From assembly GCF_900172225.1 (NCBI RefSeq), contig NZ_FWFO01000004.1, forward strand, positions 1 to 64,000: a DNA stretch of 64,000 nucleotides. Reading direction: 5' to 3'. A program made the position numbers and the translations under genes. This DNA comes from Falsiruegeria litorea R37 (lineage in GTDB: Bacteria > Pseudomonadota > Alphaproteobacteria > Rhodobacterales > Rhodobacteraceae). The first letter of the stretch is position 1; every line of letters begins with the position of its first letter. The notes under the pieces are model-generated. The model saw only the letters and a program-made list of their open reading frames with translations. It had not been told where the DNA came from and searched no databases. Shown here one piece after another: positions 37,212-47,034 of this stretch.

Positions 37212-38294
37212 TCAGCCTTTCAGGCTGGCGCGGATGTCGGCATCGTGCTCGCCACGTTTTGGGCTGGGGCGTGGCGACCATTCGTAGTTTGAGAACCGCG
37301 GGGCGCCAGCGGCTTGCAATGTGTCATCGGGGGCCTGCCAGGTTTGTCTGGCGGCGTTCATCGGGTGGGATTGCGCCTCTTCGGGGCTGAGAACCGGGGC
37401 AACGCAGGCATCGGTTCCCACAAAAATCTCGGCCCAGTGATCGCGCGGATGGCTGGCAAATAGGCCTGTCAGGCGGTCGGTCAGGGTTTGCCAGAGTTTG
37501 GGGTTGTATTGCTGCTGGAAGTCGGGGTCATCTGCGAGGCCCATGAGGTCCAGGAAAAGCGCGTAGAACTTTGGCTCGAGGCATTGCACTGTCATGTAAC
37601 CCCCGTCTGCGCAGCGGTAGGTGCGGCTCCAGTGTGGGCCATCGAGCAGGCTGCGTCCGCGCGTGCCGGACAGGTTGCCGGTTTGGCGCAGGCTCATGAG
37701 CAGGTTCATCATATGGGCCGAGCCGTCGTAGATGGCGGCGTCGACCACGGTCCCTTCGCCGGTGGTACGCGCATTCAGGATGCCCGCCAGCAGGCCTGCA
37801 ACCAGATACATCGCCCCACCGCCGATGTCGCCCACCAGTGTGGCGGGCGTTTGTGGCGCGTCGCCAGGGGCTGAGCCGTACCAGAGCGCACCCGAAAGCG
37901 AGATGTAATTCAGGTCGTGACCTGCCACCGTCTCTAGCGGGCCGGATTGGCCCCAGCCGGTCATGCGGCCAAAGACCAGGCGCGGGTTCACCAGGTGGCA
38001 TACTTCCGGACCGACCCCAAGCTTTTCCATCACGCCGGGACGGAACCCTTCGATCAGCCCGTCGGCGGTGGCGATCAACGCCTTGAGCGTTTCCAGGTCA
38101 TCGGCATCCTTGAGGTCAAGCGCAATCGACCGTTTGCCACGATCCAAGAGCGAACGTTCGGGCATGCCCGGGGTCACGGCACCGCCCATTCGGTGCACCA
38201 CGATCACATCGGCGCCCAGATCGGCCAGCAGCATGGCGGCAAAGGGGCCTGGCCCAAGCCCTTCGATTTCGATGATACGGATGCCGTTCAGCAT
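37212..38294 (-). CDS. family III CoA-transferase (CaiB/BaiF), alpha-methylacyl-CoA racemase type
   Basis: A 360-residue CaiB/BaiF protein. The blocks LLADLGADVIVVHR, GRMTGWGQSGPL and GHDLNYISLSGAL are those of alpha-methylacyl-CoA racemases, where His and Asp act as acid/base. Its size (360) also fits the racemase rather than transferases of about 400. It would epimerise 2-methylacyl-CoA during degradation of branched acids. ATG 38294 follows GGGAGCAACACAC. It is convergent with hemE. Confidence 0.83.
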   Translation of the reverse strand: MLNGIRIIEIEGLGPGPFAAMLLADLGADVIVVHRMGGAVTPGMPERSLLDRGKRSIALDLKDADDLETLKALIATADGLIEGFRPGVMEKLGVGPEVCHLVNPRLVFGRMTGWGQSGPLETVAGHDLNYISLSGALWYGSAPGDAPQTPATLVGDIGGGAMYLVAGLLAGILNARTTGEGTVVDAAIYDGSAHMMNLLMSLRQTGNLSGTRGRSLLDGPHWSRTYRCADGGYMTVQCLEPKFYALFLDLMGLADDPDFQQQYNPKLWQTLTDRLTGLFASHPRDHWAEIFVGTDACVAPVLSPEEAQSHPMNAARQTWQAPDDTLQAAGAPRFSNYEWSPRPSPKRGEHDADIRASLKG

Positions 38295-38374
38295 GTGTGT
38301 TGCTCCCTCTTCCCTGGGCGCAAGGTTCCTGCGCGCCCGTCCGAATGCAAGCATCTGCTGATACGACGTGGCGT

Positions 38375-39355
38375 TCAGTAGCGGCCCTTGATCTCGGCCC
38401 GGGCCACGCGGCGTGCTTTTTGTTTCTCACGCAGGAAGACAAAAAGGCCGGACCCCATGATCATCGCCATACCAACCCATACGGCAGGTGCGGGAAACTC
38501 GGACCAAAACAGCCAACCCCAAAACACGGCCAGCGGCAGCCCTATGTACTCGAACGGTGCCACAGTGGCTGCATCGGCCATGCGATAGGCTTGGGCCAGA
38601 CAATAGCCGACAATTCCCGAGTTCAACCCAAGTCCGATGAACAGATACCAATCCTGCGTTTCCGGCCAGACCCATGCCCGCAGTAGAAAGACCCAGCTGG
38701 CGTTTTCCAGCCCCTCAGCATAGCGCCCGTCCCCAGCAAATACGAAGAAGCCAACCGAGACGATGATGAACATGCCTTGGATATAGACGGCAAGCGCAGA
38801 GGCTTTGGTCGTGGCCCCCAACTTGCGGGTCATCACCTGGTTGATGGCATAAGTCAGCGCCGCAAGAACCGGAAGCAACAGCACGATACGGTCTGCGGTG
38901 GCACTGTCGCTGCCCTCCCACGGGCGTTGCATCAGGATCACCCCTGCAAAGCCGACAACAACAGCCGACAGGCGCATAACTCCGACCTTCTCTCCCAAAA
39001 CCGGGATCGACAGGACGGTGATGAACAGGGGGGCTGCAAAAAACAACGCGGTAACATCCGCCAGTGGCAGTGTCGCAAGAGCCACGAAAAAGCTCATATT
39101 CGAGGCAACGACCATCAAGCATCGGATGATGTGGAGGGTGGGGTGGCGGGTCTTGAGCAAAGAAACGCCACCCTCGAAGTAGAGAAAGACCATCGACAGC
39201 ATGATGCCAATCGACGAACGCAAGAACACCGTTTGATGCAAGGGATAGCCGCCTGAAAGCTGTTTGATCAGCATGTCGTTGATCGAGATCGCGAACATTC
39301 CGACCAGAATAAAGGCAATGCCCACGCCGGGGCGGGTCGCTGGTGACGCTGACAT
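38375..39355 (-). CDS. DMT-family (EamA) transporter
   Basis: A 326-residue membrane protein with ten helices in two EamA repeats (about residues 10-140 and 160-300). Typical EamA pieces: ISINDMLIKQLSG near the start, and ALTYAINQVMTRKLG. Such drug/metabolite transporters usually export amino acids or other metabolites; the substrate is unknown. ATG 39355 is used; a TTG 4 codons upstream is possible. The C-terminus is basic. Confidence 0.85.
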   Translation of the reverse strand: MSASPATRPGVGIAFILVGMFAISINDMLIKQLSGGYPLHQTVFLRSSIGIMLSMVFLYFEGGVSLLKTRHPTLHIIRCLMVVASNMSFFVALATLPLADVTALFFAAPLFITVLSIPVLGEKVGVMRLSAVVVGFAGVILMQRPWEGSDSATADRIVLLLPVLAALTYAINQVMTRKLGATTKASALAVYIQGMFIIVSVGFFVFAGDGRYAEGLENASWVFLLRAWVWPETQDWYLFIGLGLNSGIVGYCLAQAYRMADAATVAPFEYIGLPLAVFWGWLFWSEFPAPAVWVGMAMIMGSGLFVFLREKQKARRVARAEIKGRY

Positions 39356-39531
39356 GTGGTGCTCCAAAACGACAGGGCCGGTGAATTGCCCTGTGGCTTG
39401 TTGCCACCGCTATCACAGATCGGACGTTTGTCTATCTCTGTTTTGATAGCTGGCCTTCGTGGGGTTGGCGGCTATGTTTGGCTGGATTAGACATTGATGA
39501 CCCATCGACCCGCACCAAGGAGCACAGACCC

Positions 39532-40044
39532 ATGCAGATGAGCGACAAGCGCGTGATCAAGGCGGAACCCGCAGCAGTTTATGTGGCCTTGCTGAACCCC
39601 GACGTGCTCAAGGCCTGTGTTCCCGGCGCGCAAGAGCTGAGCGGCAACCCGCAGGACGGGTATGAGGCGACGGTGGTGCAAAAGGTGGGCCCGGTCAAAG
39701 CCACGTTCAAAGGGGCCGTGACCATGTCAGATATGGTCGAGAACCAGAGCCTGAACATCGCGGGCGAGGGCAAGGGCGGCGCCGCCGGCTTTGCCAAAGG
39801 GGGCGCTAGCGTATCCCTGACCCCGGTCGAGGGCGGAACCGAGCTGGCCTATGACGTTGAGGCCAAGGTGGGCGGCAAGCTGGCGCAATTGGGCAGCCGG
39901 TTGATCGACGGCTTTGCCAAGAAGATGGCGGATCAGTTCTTTGCCAACCTGCAAGAGCAGCTTGAAGGGCCTGCTGATGAGGCAGGCGAAGAGACCGGTG
40001 AAGAAAAGAAGTCCTGGCTGGGCAAGCTGAGGGGGCGCGATTAA
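39532..40044 (+). CDS. coxG: CoxG-like SRPBCC-fold protein
   Basis: A 170-residue CoxG-family protein (SRPBCC lipid-binding fold). Typical segments are VYVALLNPDVLKACVPG and EGKGGAAGFAKGGASVSLTP; the last 35 residues are an acidic, charged tail. CoxG anchors aerobic CO dehydrogenase to the membrane, and paralogues exist outside cox clusters. No coxL/M/S genes lie here, so a general role is possible. AAGGAG precedes the ATG. Confidence 0.83.
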   Translation: MQMSDKRVIKAEPAAVYVALLNPDVLKACVPGAQELSGNPQDGYEATVVQKVGPVKATFKGAVTMSDMVENQSLNIAGEGKGGAAGFAKGGASVSLTPVEGGTELAYDVEAKVGGKLAQLGSRLIDGFAKKMADQFFANLQEQLEGPADEAGEETGEEKKSWLGKLRGRD

Positions 40045-40135
40045 CTCTGCATCCGCGCGCAGGGGCCTGTGCGCCTGCGCCCTGTTCCTTTTTTGGGGCC
40101 ACGACTAGGGTTGCGCCCGAAACAACGGAGCAGTC

Positions 40136-41065
40136 ATGTCAAACATCCTGTCCATCACAGACCTGCGCAAATCCTATGCCGGTGGGTTCGAGGCGCTCAA
40201 AGGTGTCTCGCTTGATATTCGCGAGGGCGAAATCCTCGCGCTGCTGGGGCCAAATGGCGCTGGCAAGACCACTTTGATTTCGACCATTTGCGGCATCATC
40301 ACCCCCACTTCGGGGACGGTGAGCGTGGGTGGCCATGACATCCAAGCCGACTATCGCGCAGCGCGACAGATGATCGGTTTGGTGCCGCAAGAGATCAACC
40401 TTGAGCCGTTTGAAACGGTTTGGAACACGGTGCGATTTACTCGGGGCCTGTTTGGCAAGCCGCGCAATGATGCATTGCTGGAACAGATCCTGCGCAAGCT
40501 GTCGCTTTGGGACAAACGCAAGAATGCGACCAAGGAACTGTCGGGCGGAATGAAACGTCGGGTGCTGATCGCCAAGGCACTGGCACATGAGCCGCGCGTC
40601 CTGTTTCTGGACGAACCCACCGCCGGTGTCGATGTCGAGCTGCGCAAGGACATGTGGGAAATCGTGGCCGAACTGAAAAAGGGCGGCGTGACGATCATCC
40701 TGACCACCCACTACATCGAAGAGGCAGAAGCCATCGCCGACCGCGTTGGCGTGATCAACAGCGGTCAGATCCTGCTGGTCGAGGACAAAGATGCGCTGAT
40801 GGCCCAAATGGGCAAAAAACAGCTTGAGGTCGAATTGACCGAGGCGATCTCGGACATTCCTGCTTCGCTGGCTGATCATGATCTGACCCTGATCCGGGAC
40901 GGGCAGGCGCTTTTGTACACCTATGACACGCGGGCTGAACGGACCGGGATCACGGCGCTCCTTAACGATGTGGCGCAAGCCGGGTTGGTGTTGAACGACG
41001 TACAGACCCGCCAAAGCAGCCTTGAAGACATCTTTGTCGATCTGGTTTCAGGAGAACGGGCATGA
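40136..41065 (+). CDS. ABC transporter ATP-binding protein (ABC-2 type exporter)
   Basis: A 309-residue ATPase. Walker A GPNGAGKT is at residues 38-45, the signature LSGGMKRR and Walker [14 protein letters not shown] follow, and the H-loop lies in LTTHYIEE. The C-terminal 80 residues are an extra domain. Sequence type is like YadG, which exports drugs or lipids. It overlaps the permease gene by 4 nt. Confidence 0.9.
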   Translation: MSNILSITDLRKSYAGGFEALKGVSLDIREGEILALLGPNGAGKTTLISTICGIITPTSGTVSVGGHDIQADYRAARQMIGLVPQEINLEPFETVWNTVRFTRGLFGKPRNDALLEQILRKLSLWDKRKNATKELSGGMKRRVLIAKALAHEPRVLFLDEPTAGVDVELRKDMWEIVAELKKGGVTIILTTHYIEEAEAIADRVGVINSGQILLVEDKDALMAQMGKKQLEVELTEAISDIPASLADHDLTLIRDGQALLYTYDTRAERTGITALLNDVAQAGLVLNDVQTRQSSLEDIFVDLVSGERA

Positions 41066-41823
41066 ATTGGACCGCAATCGCATCCATCTATCGGTTCGAA
41101 ATGGCGCGGTTCTTCCGCACCTTGGCACAGAGCTTTATCTCGCCCGTGATTTCCACATCGCTCTATTTCGTGGTGTTTGGGGCTGCCATTGGCAGCCGCA
41201 TCCAAGAGGTCGAGGGCGTATCTTATGGTGCGTTCATCGTGCCGGGTCTGATCATGCTGTCTGTGATCACGCAATCCATTTCGAACGCCTCATTCGGCAT
41301 CTATTTCCCGAAATTCATCGGCACGGTGTATGAGCTGCTCTCGGCTCCAGTGAATTTCCTTGAAATCGTCTGCGGCTATGTCGGGGCGGCGGCAACCAAG
41401 GCGCTGTTTATTGGTGTGGTGATTCTGGCGACGTCGATGCTGTTTGTGGATGTAAGCATTCAGCATCCCTTTGCGATGCTGGCGTTTCTGGTCCTGACCT
41501 GCCTGAGCTTTGCCTTGTTGGGCTTCATCATCGGCATCTGGGCCGGGAGCTTTGAACAGTTGCAATTGGTGCCCCTTCTGATCGTAACACCGCTGATCTT
41601 TCTGGGCGGATCGTTCTATTCCATCTCGATGTTGCCGCCCATCTGGCAGACCGTCACGCTGTTCAATCCGGTGGTCTATCTGATCTCGGGTTTCCGCTGG
41701 TCGTTCTTCGGCATTGCGGATGTACCGATCGGGCTGAGCCTGCTGGCTATCCTTGGGTTCACGATGTTGTGCCTTGGGATCATCTGGCTGATTTTCCGAA
41801 CAGGTTGGCGCATCCGCAGCTGA
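41062..41823 (+). CDS. ABC-2 type transporter permease
   Basis: A 253-residue membrane protein with six helices and the ABC-2 permease pattern ([36 protein letters not shown] near the fifth helix). It resembles YadH and pairs with the ATPase just upstream. The substrate is unknown. Start and stop overlap with the ATPase as ATGA. Confidence 0.9.
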   Translation: MNWTAIASIYRFEMARFFRTLAQSFISPVISTSLYFVVFGAAIGSRIQEVEGVSYGAFIVPGLIMLSVITQSISNASFGIYFPKFIGTVYELLSAPVNFLEIVCGYVGAAATKALFIGVVILATSMLFVDVSIQHPFAMLAFLVLTCLSFALLGFIIGIWAGSFEQLQLVPLLIVTPLIFLGGSFYSISMLPPIWQTVTLFNPVVYLISGFRWSFFGIADVPIGLSLLAILGFTMLCLGIIWLIFRTGWRIRS

Positions 41824-41981
41824 ACGCGGCGTAGACTCAAGCAGGTATGGAAAATATCGCAACTGACGCCGATTGGCGTCGTTGCAATTTTGCCCGTGAA
41901 TTGTGGGAAATTTGTTGCCGTCGCGTTTCTGTCCCGGCCTGCGTCTTGTTTGTCGGCAGGTGGCAATCTACATCGGCTGTC

Positions 41982-42779
41982 ATGAAGCTGAGCCTGCCGT
42001 TTTTCAAAAAGCCGCCCATGGTGGCTGTTGTGCGTCTGTCTGGTGCCATTGGTATGGCCGGGCGCGGCGCGTTGAACGATACCTCTTTGGCGCCTGTTCT
42101 GGAAAAGGCGTTTCGCAAGGGTAAACCGGCTGCGGTAGCCTTGGAAATCAACTCCCCCGGCGGGTCACCCGTTCAAAGCTCTCTGATCGGTGCGCGCATT
42201 CGGCGGCTGTCAGATGAGCTGGACATCCCCGTGTTCGCCTTTGTCGAGGATGTAGCTGCATCGGGCGGCTATTGGCTGGCGGCGGCGGCGGATGAAATCT
42301 GGGCCGATGACAGTTCGGTTCTGGGTTCGATTGGCGTGATTTCGGCCGGGTTCGGCGCGCATATCTTTCTGGCGCGCCAGGGATTCGAACGGCGCGTTCA
42401 CACGGCCGGGCAGTCGAAATCCATGCTTGACCCGTTCAGCCCGGAAAAAAAGGAAGACGTCGAACGCCTCAAGGGCGTTCTGGACGACATCCACGGCAAT
42501 TTCATTGACCACGTCAAATCCCGACGTGGCGACAAGCTGAGCACCGAGACGGACCTGTTCACAGGTGAGATCTGGTTGGCGCGCAAGGCGACCGAACTGG
42601 GGCTGATCGACGGGATCGCGCATCTGAAACCCAAAATGCAGGAACGGTTCGGGGACAAGGTGCGGTTCCGTCGCTATGGACTGCGCAAGCCGTTCTGGTC
42701 GCGCTTTGGCGCTTCGGTGGTACAAGATGCGGTTGCGGGGATAGAGGAGCGCGCTGCATACGCGCGGTTCGGCCTCTGA
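41982..42779 (+). CDS. S49-family signal peptide peptidase (SppA/SohB type)
   Basis: A 265-residue short S49 peptidase. The catalytic Ser is S94 in VAASGGYWLAAAAD, the general-base Lys is K146 in GQSKSMLDPF. Oxyanion and substrate segments EINSPGGSP and GSIGVI are also present. The family cleaves remnant signal peptides within membranes. ATG 41982 is used because upstream codons give a cysteine-rich, non-conserved extension. The next small gene starts one base after its stop. Confidence 0.88.
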   Translation: MKLSLPFFKKPPMVAVVRLSGAIGMAGRGALNDTSLAPVLEKAFRKGKPAAVALEINSPGGSPVQSSLIGARIRRLSDELDIPVFAFVEDVAASGGYWLAAAADEIWADDSSVLGSIGVISAGFGAHIFLARQGFERRVHTAGQSKSMLDPFSPEKKEDVERLKGVLDDIHGNFIDHVKSRRGDKLSTETDLFTGEIWLARKATELGLIDGIAHLKPKMQERFGDKVRFRRYGLRKPFWSRFGASVVQDAVAGIEERAAYARFGL

Positions 42780-42780
42780 C

Positions 42781-42954
42781 ATGATAATCAAGATCGTCGC
42801 GATATTTCTGGTGTTCATGGTCGTGCTGGCCATGTTCGGCAAGTTGCACTGGTTGCCCGGCGGCAAGCGCCTTGCTTCGGCCAAATGTCGCAAATGCGGT
42901 CGTTACAAGATCGGCAAAGGCCCCTGCGGCTGCGGCCATGGAGGCAAAAAATGA
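42781..42954 (+). CDS. 57-residue membrane protein with zinc-ribbon-like tail
   Basis: A small gene between the S49 peptidase and the exchanger. One hydrophobic helix (residues about 5-20) is followed by a basic loop and a four-Cys tail: C36-x2-C39 and C49-x-C51, followed by H53. It could bind zinc. Starts one base after the S49 stop and its TGA overlaps the ATG of the exchanger, so it is co-translated. The family is not known to me. Its position suggests a helper of one of the two membrane proteins. Confidence 0.72.
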   Translation: MIIKIVAIFLVFMVVLAMFGKLHWLPGGKRLASAKCRKCGRYKIGKGPCGCGHGGKK

Positions 42955-43913
42955 TGCCCTGGATTCTCTCGTGTCTGGGCCTGGTCATCCTGCTTCTGGC
43001 CGGTGATGCCCTGGTACGTGGCGCGGTGAACCTTAGCCTGCGTCTGGGTGTTCCTGCCCTGATCGTCAGCCTGACAATCGTGGCTTTTGGCACCTCGGCG
43101 CCCGAGTTGCTGATCGCGATCAAGGCGGTCAAGGAAAACGCGCCCGGGATTGCCTTGGGTAACGTTGTGGGGTCGAACACGGCGAATATTCTGCTGGTGT
43201 TGGGCATCCCCGCGTTGTTGGCAACCTTGCACACCAGCGAATGCAACACGCGCCGCAACTATGTGTTCATGTTGATCGCCACAGTGCTGTTCATCGCGTT
43301 GGCGTTTTGCGGAACATTCACGGTTTGGAGCGGTTTGATTCTTCTTGCCGCATTGGCGCTGGTGCTGCTGAACGCCTTTCGTCAGGCGCGTGCGCATCGC
43401 AGGCAAGGCTGCGTCGATGAAGACGAAGAAGAACTGGATGGCTTGGAAGATGCGGACCCGAACATGCCCTATTGGCGGATCGGGATTTATCTGATCCTTG
43501 GGTTGATTGGTCTACCCATGGGCGCGCATCTGCTGGTCGACAACGCTTCGATCATTGCGCGGACTTATGGGGTGAGCGAGACGGTGATTGGTCTGACGCT
43601 GGTTGCGGTTGGAACCTCTTTGCCTGAACTTGCCACCACGGTCATGGCCGCGCTGCGTCGGCAGGCCGATGTGGCGCTGGGCAATGTCATTGGGTCGAAC
43701 ATGTTCAACCTGCTGGCCATCGTTGGGCTTACAACACTGTTTGTCGGGGACATTCCCGTGGACGAGGAGTTCCTGGAGTTCGACCTTTGGGTCATGCTGG
43801 GTGCATCGTTGCTGTTGATCCCGTTTGTGTTCTTCAAGCGTGATATCACCCGCATCTGGGGGGTAATCCTGTCGGTCCTCTATTTCACCTATGTGATCGC
43901 GGTGCTTGTCTAA
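42951..43913 (+). CDS. calcium/sodium antiporter (CaCA family, YrbG type)
   Basis: A 320-residue protein with ten helices and the two inverted alpha repeats: GNVVGSNTANI at about residue 71-81 and GNVIGSNMFNL near 243. The acidic motifs APELLIA and SLPELAT line the ion path. An acidic cytoplasmic loop (DEDEEELDGLEDAD) separates the halves. It exchanges Ca2+ for Na+ or H+. ATG 42951 is followed by a second ATG; both would do. Confidence 0.92.
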   Translation: MMPWILSCLGLVILLLAGDALVRGAVNLSLRLGVPALIVSLTIVAFGTSAPELLIAIKAVKENAPGIALGNVVGSNTANILLVLGIPALLATLHTSECNTRRNYVFMLIATVLFIALAFCGTFTVWSGLILLAALALVLLNAFRQARAHRRQGCVDEDEEELDGLEDADPNMPYWRIGIYLILGLIGLPMGAHLLVDNASIIARTYGVSETVIGLTLVAVGTSLPELATTVMAALRRQADVALGNVIGSNMFNLLAIVGLTTLFVGDIPVDEEFLEFDLWVMLGASLLLIPFVFFKRDITRIWGVILSVLYFTYVIAVLV

Positions 43914-43937
43914 GACAGCTGTCGAAAGGGAATTGCG

Positions 43938-44717
43938 ATGAAACGTTGTTTGGTTACGGGGGCTGGCATCCGGCTGGGCCGCGCAATGGCGCTTTATTTG
44001 GCGGATCGCGGGTATGACGTGGCAGTGCACTATGCCTCGTCCGAGCAATCCGCGCTGGATACCGTGGCCGAGATCCAGGCCAAAGGCCGCAGGGCCATCG
44101 CCCTGCAGGCCGATCTGCTGAACGAGGCAGAGGTTCAGGCCCTGTTGCCGCGCGCGACCAAAGCTTTGGGCGGTCCGATCACATGTCTTGTCAACAACGC
44201 GTCGATCTTTGAATACGATACAATCGCAAGCGCGACCCGCGCCGGTTGGGATCGCCACATGGAAAGCAACCTTCGTGCGCCGTTTGTGCTGACGCAAGCC
44301 ATGGCGGATCAGGGGCTGCAGGCGTCTACGGATGAGAATGGTGAGCCTATTGCGACGGGTCTGATCCTGAACATGGTCGACATGCGGGTAAACAAGCTGA
44401 CGCCCGAATTCATGACCTATACCCTGGCCAAGATGGGTCTCTGGGCTTTGACGCGCACAACTGCGCAAGCGCTGACACCGGCCATTCGCGTCAACGCCAT
44501 CGGGCCAGGGCCGACCGTGCAAGGACACCGTCAAACCGCCGAGCACTTTGCCGTGCAGCGGGCCAACACGATCTCGGGGCGGGGCGCAAACCCCGCAGAT
44601 ATCACCGCCGCTTTGGGCTATTTCCTGGATGCGCCTGCGGTCACCGGGCAGATTCTCTGTGTGGATGGCGGGCAGCATCTGGGGTGGAAAACACCGGACG
44701 TTCTAGGCCCAGAATGA
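43938..44717 (+). CDS. pteridine reductase-like SDR (FolM type)
   Basis: A 259-residue SDR with TGAGIRLG (the TGx3RxG motif of pteridine reductases), HYASS for NADPH, and catalytic Asp-Tyr-Lys: MVDMRV and YTLAK. An Asp in place of Ser is the hallmark of PTR1/FolM enzymes. It probably reduces dihydromonapterin or dihydrobiopterin. It lies 24 nt after the exchanger gene. A 290-nt AT-rich gap follows. Confidence 0.87.
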   Translation: MKRCLVTGAGIRLGRAMALYLADRGYDVAVHYASSEQSALDTVAEIQAKGRRAIALQADLLNEAEVQALLPRATKALGGPITCLVNNASIFEYDTIASATRAGWDRHMESNLRAPFVLTQAMADQGLQASTDENGEPIATGLILNMVDMRVNKLTPEFMTYTLAKMGLWALTRTTAQALTPAIRVNAIGPGPTVQGHRQTAEHFAVQRANTISGRGANPADITAALGYFLDAPAVTGQILCVDGGQHLGWKTPDVLGPE

Positions 44718-45007
44718 GCCTTCGGCGTGCAAGTTTTGCACCGCTCCCAAAACTGTTACCAAAGCGTTACAAAAATGTCTTTGTTTTCATGGCCTTGCTA
44801 CGCGATGCAAAAAGATTTCATATAAATCAATATGTTATGTTTGTGCCTATTTTTTGTGCAAACAAGCGGAGCGCCTAGTTTTAAACGGGTTTCTGCACCT
44901 GGGTGAAAGATATCTCCATACTTATCCACAGGAATCGTGGATTTGTTTTCTCTTGATCCGAACGTCCCGAGATTGCAGCCAGAGCCAGAGAATCATATTT
45001 CAGTGAC
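44718..45007. other. AT-rich intergenic region before uvrC
   Basis: No gene is seen. It contains the palindrome GTGCAAGTTTTGCAC (44727-44741), a perfect DnaA-box sequence TTATCCACA (44922-44930), and the hairpin ATCCAC/GTGGAT (44924-44942) followed by TTGTTTTCT that might terminate the upstream transcript. Its AT content is visibly higher than in the genes around it. Confidence 0.5.
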
Positions 45008-46882
45008 ATGACCGACGCGCGCACCCCCACCGACGAAGCAACAACCACTGGATACGCCTGCATTCAGGGGTATCTCAGGACATTGGACAATTCGCCTGGT
45101 GTTTACCGGATGCTCGATGCGGAAAGTCGCGTGCTCTATGTCGGCAAGGCGCGCAACCTCAAGGCGCGGGTGTCGAATTACTCTCGTCCCGGCCACTCAG
45201 GCCGGATCGAGCGGATGATCCGCGACACGGCCTCGATGATGTTCCTGACAACGCGGACCGAGACCGAGGCACTGCTGCTGGAGCAGAACCTGATCAAGCA
45301 GCTCAAGCCCAAATACAACGTGCTGCTCAGGGACGACAAAAGCTTTCCCAACATTTTGGTGGCCAAGGATCACGACTTTCCGCAGATCAAGAAACACCGC
45401 GGCGCGAAGAAGCAGAAGGGCGCCTATTTCGGTCCCTTCGCAAGTGCTGGCGCAGTGAACCGGACGCTTAACCAGCTGCAAAAGGCGTTCCTGCTGCGCA
45501 ACTGCTCGGATTCCATGTTCGACAGCCGCACGCGGCCTTGCCTGCTCTACCAAATCAAGCGTTGTTCTGGTCCCTGTGTGAGGCTGATCTCGGAAGATGA
45601 GTATCGCGAGAGCGTCAAGGATGCCGAGCGCTTCCTGTCTGGCCGCTCCACAAAAGTGCAAGAGGAGTTGGCCGAGCAGATGATGGCTGCATCAGAAGCG
45701 ATGGAGTTTGAACGCGCCGCTGGCCTGCGCGACCGCATCCGCGCGCTTACTCAGGTGCAATCAAGCCAAGGCATCAACCCGCGCGGCGTGACCGAGGCGG
45801 ATGTGATCGGCCTGCATATGGAAAGCGGTCAGGCCTGTGTTCAGGTGTTCTTTATTCGCGCCAACCAGAACTGGGGCAACAAGGATTTCTATCCGCGCGT
45901 GGGGGCGGATGTCTCTCCGGCCGAGGTGATGGAGGCCTTTCTGGGCCAGTTCTATGACAACAAGGAACCGCCCCGACAGCTGATCCTGTCGGACGCCATC
46001 GAAAACGCCGATCTGATGCAAGAGGCGCTGTCCGAAAAGGCAGGCCGCAAGGTCGAAATCCTGGTGCCACAGCGGGGCGAAAAACAGGAGCTGGTGGCGG
46101 GCGCCTTGCGCAACGCGCGCGAGTCACTGGCGCGACGCATGTCGGAAAGCGCGACACAGGCCAAGCTGCTGCGAGGGGTGGCTGAAGCGTTCGACCTGGA
46201 TGGCCCACCGGGACGGATCGAGGTCTACGACAACTCGCACATTCAAGGCACCAACGCTGTTGGTGGGATGATCGTGGCCGGGCCAGAAGGGTGGATGAAA
46301 AACGCCTATCGCAAGTTCAACATCAAGGGAGATGACCTGACGCCGGGGGATGACTTCGGCATGATGAAAGAGGTGTTGCATCGCCGCTTTACCCGCCTGC
46401 TGAAGGAAGATCCGGACCGCGACAAGGGGCTGTGGCCCGATTTGCTGCTGATCGACGGTGGGGCCGGGCAGGTGAGTGCGGTACATGAGATCATGGCACA
46501 GCACGGGGTCGAAGACATTCCGATGGTGGGGGTGGCTAAGGGGGTCGACCGGGATCACGGCAAGGAAGAATTCCACCGCACCGGTCAACGCCCCTTTGCT
46601 TTGAAGCGCAATGATCCGGTGTTGTACTTCATCCAACGTTTGCGCGACGAAGCGCACCGCTTTGCTATCGGAACGCACCGCGCCAAACGAGCAAAGGCCA
46701 TCGGGGCCACCCCTTTGGACGAGGTGCCTGGCGTTGGGGCGACCCGCAAACGGGCTCTGCTCACACATTTTGGCTCAGCCAAGGCTGTAAGCCGGGCTAA
46801 TCTGGCAGACCTCAAGGCAGTGGACGGGATTTCGGATGCCTTGGCGGAAACGATTTACGACTTTTTCCACGACAAGGGCTGA
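45008..46882 (+). CDS. uvrC: excinuclease ABC subunit C
   Basis: A 624-residue UvrC, the endonuclease of nucleotide excision repair. Domains in order: GIY-YIG nuclease (about 28-105, SPGVYRML and [13 protein letters not shown]), UVR motif for UvrB binding (about 215-250), RNase-H-like C-terminal nuclease (about 390-540, with DNSHIQG and LIDGGAGQ), and two helix-hairpin-helix motifs at 570-620. In relatives uvrC is followed by pgsA, moaD and moaE as here, but a DMT gene is inserted on the other strand. Confidence 0.97.
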   Translation: MTDARTPTDEATTTGYACIQGYLRTLDNSPGVYRMLDAESRVLYVGKARNLKARVSNYSRPGHSGRIERMIRDTASMMFLTTRTETEALLLEQNLIKQLKPKYNVLLRDDKSFPNILVAKDHDFPQIKKHRGAKKQKGAYFGPFASAGAVNRTLNQLQKAFLLRNCSDSMFDSRTRPCLLYQIKRCSGPCVRLISEDEYRESVKDAERFLSGRSTKVQEELAEQMMAASEAMEFERAAGLRDRIRALTQVQSSQGINPRGVTEADVIGLHMESGQACVQVFFIRANQNWGNKDFYPRVGADVSPAEVMEAFLGQFYDNKEPPRQLILSDAIENADLMQEALSEKAGRKVEILVPQRGEKQELVAGALRNARESLARRMSESATQAKLLRGVAEAFDLDGPPGRIEVYDNSHIQGTNAVGGMIVAGPEGWMKNAYRKFNIKGDDLTPGDDFGMMKEVLHRRFTRLLKEDPDRDKGLWPDLLLIDGGAGQVSAVHEIMAQHGVEDIPMVGVAKGVDRDHGKEEFHRTGQRPFALKRNDPVLYFIQRLRDEAHRFAIGTHRAKRAKAIGATPLDEVPGVGATRKRALLTHFGSAKAVSRANLADLKAVDGISDALAETIYDFFHDKG

Positions 46883-46920
46883 ACTCTCTGCGCGACCTGT
46901 CGGTCTTGCGTCCTGCGGAC

Positions 46921-47020
46921 GGCAGGGGGCCAGGCTCATGCGGGCAAAGCCCGCGTGAGCCTGGCCCAACGGGAGGAGATGTTTCGCCAGAAACATTGAC
47001 GACGGGCGGGAGTATCCCCG
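46921..47020. repeat. extragenic inverted repeat, copy 3, with an 18-bp hairpin
   Basis: GGCCAGGCTCA (46928-46938) and GCGGGC pair with GCCCGC and TGAGCCTGGCC (46956-46966), with a U-G pair between, giving an 18-bp stem and an AAA loop. GGCCCAACGGGAGGAG, the ATGTTTC/GAAACAT hairpin and GACGGGCGGGAG follow. The last part matches the right half of copy 1 nearly base for base. It lies between convergent uvrC and the DMT gene. Confidence 0.75.
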
Positions 47021-47034
47021 CCACTGTTGCCGAC

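Noticed and set aside
44922-44930. Replication origin at the perfect DnaA box
   Set aside because: Only one box is present, with no cluster and no typical neighbouring genes; kept only as a regulatory curiosity.
46976-46999. Mini reading frame GGGAGGAG-ATG to TGA inside repeat copy 3
   Set aside because: Only six codons with a spacing too short for good initiation; copy 1 has no stop there, so it is likely a by-product of the hairpin.
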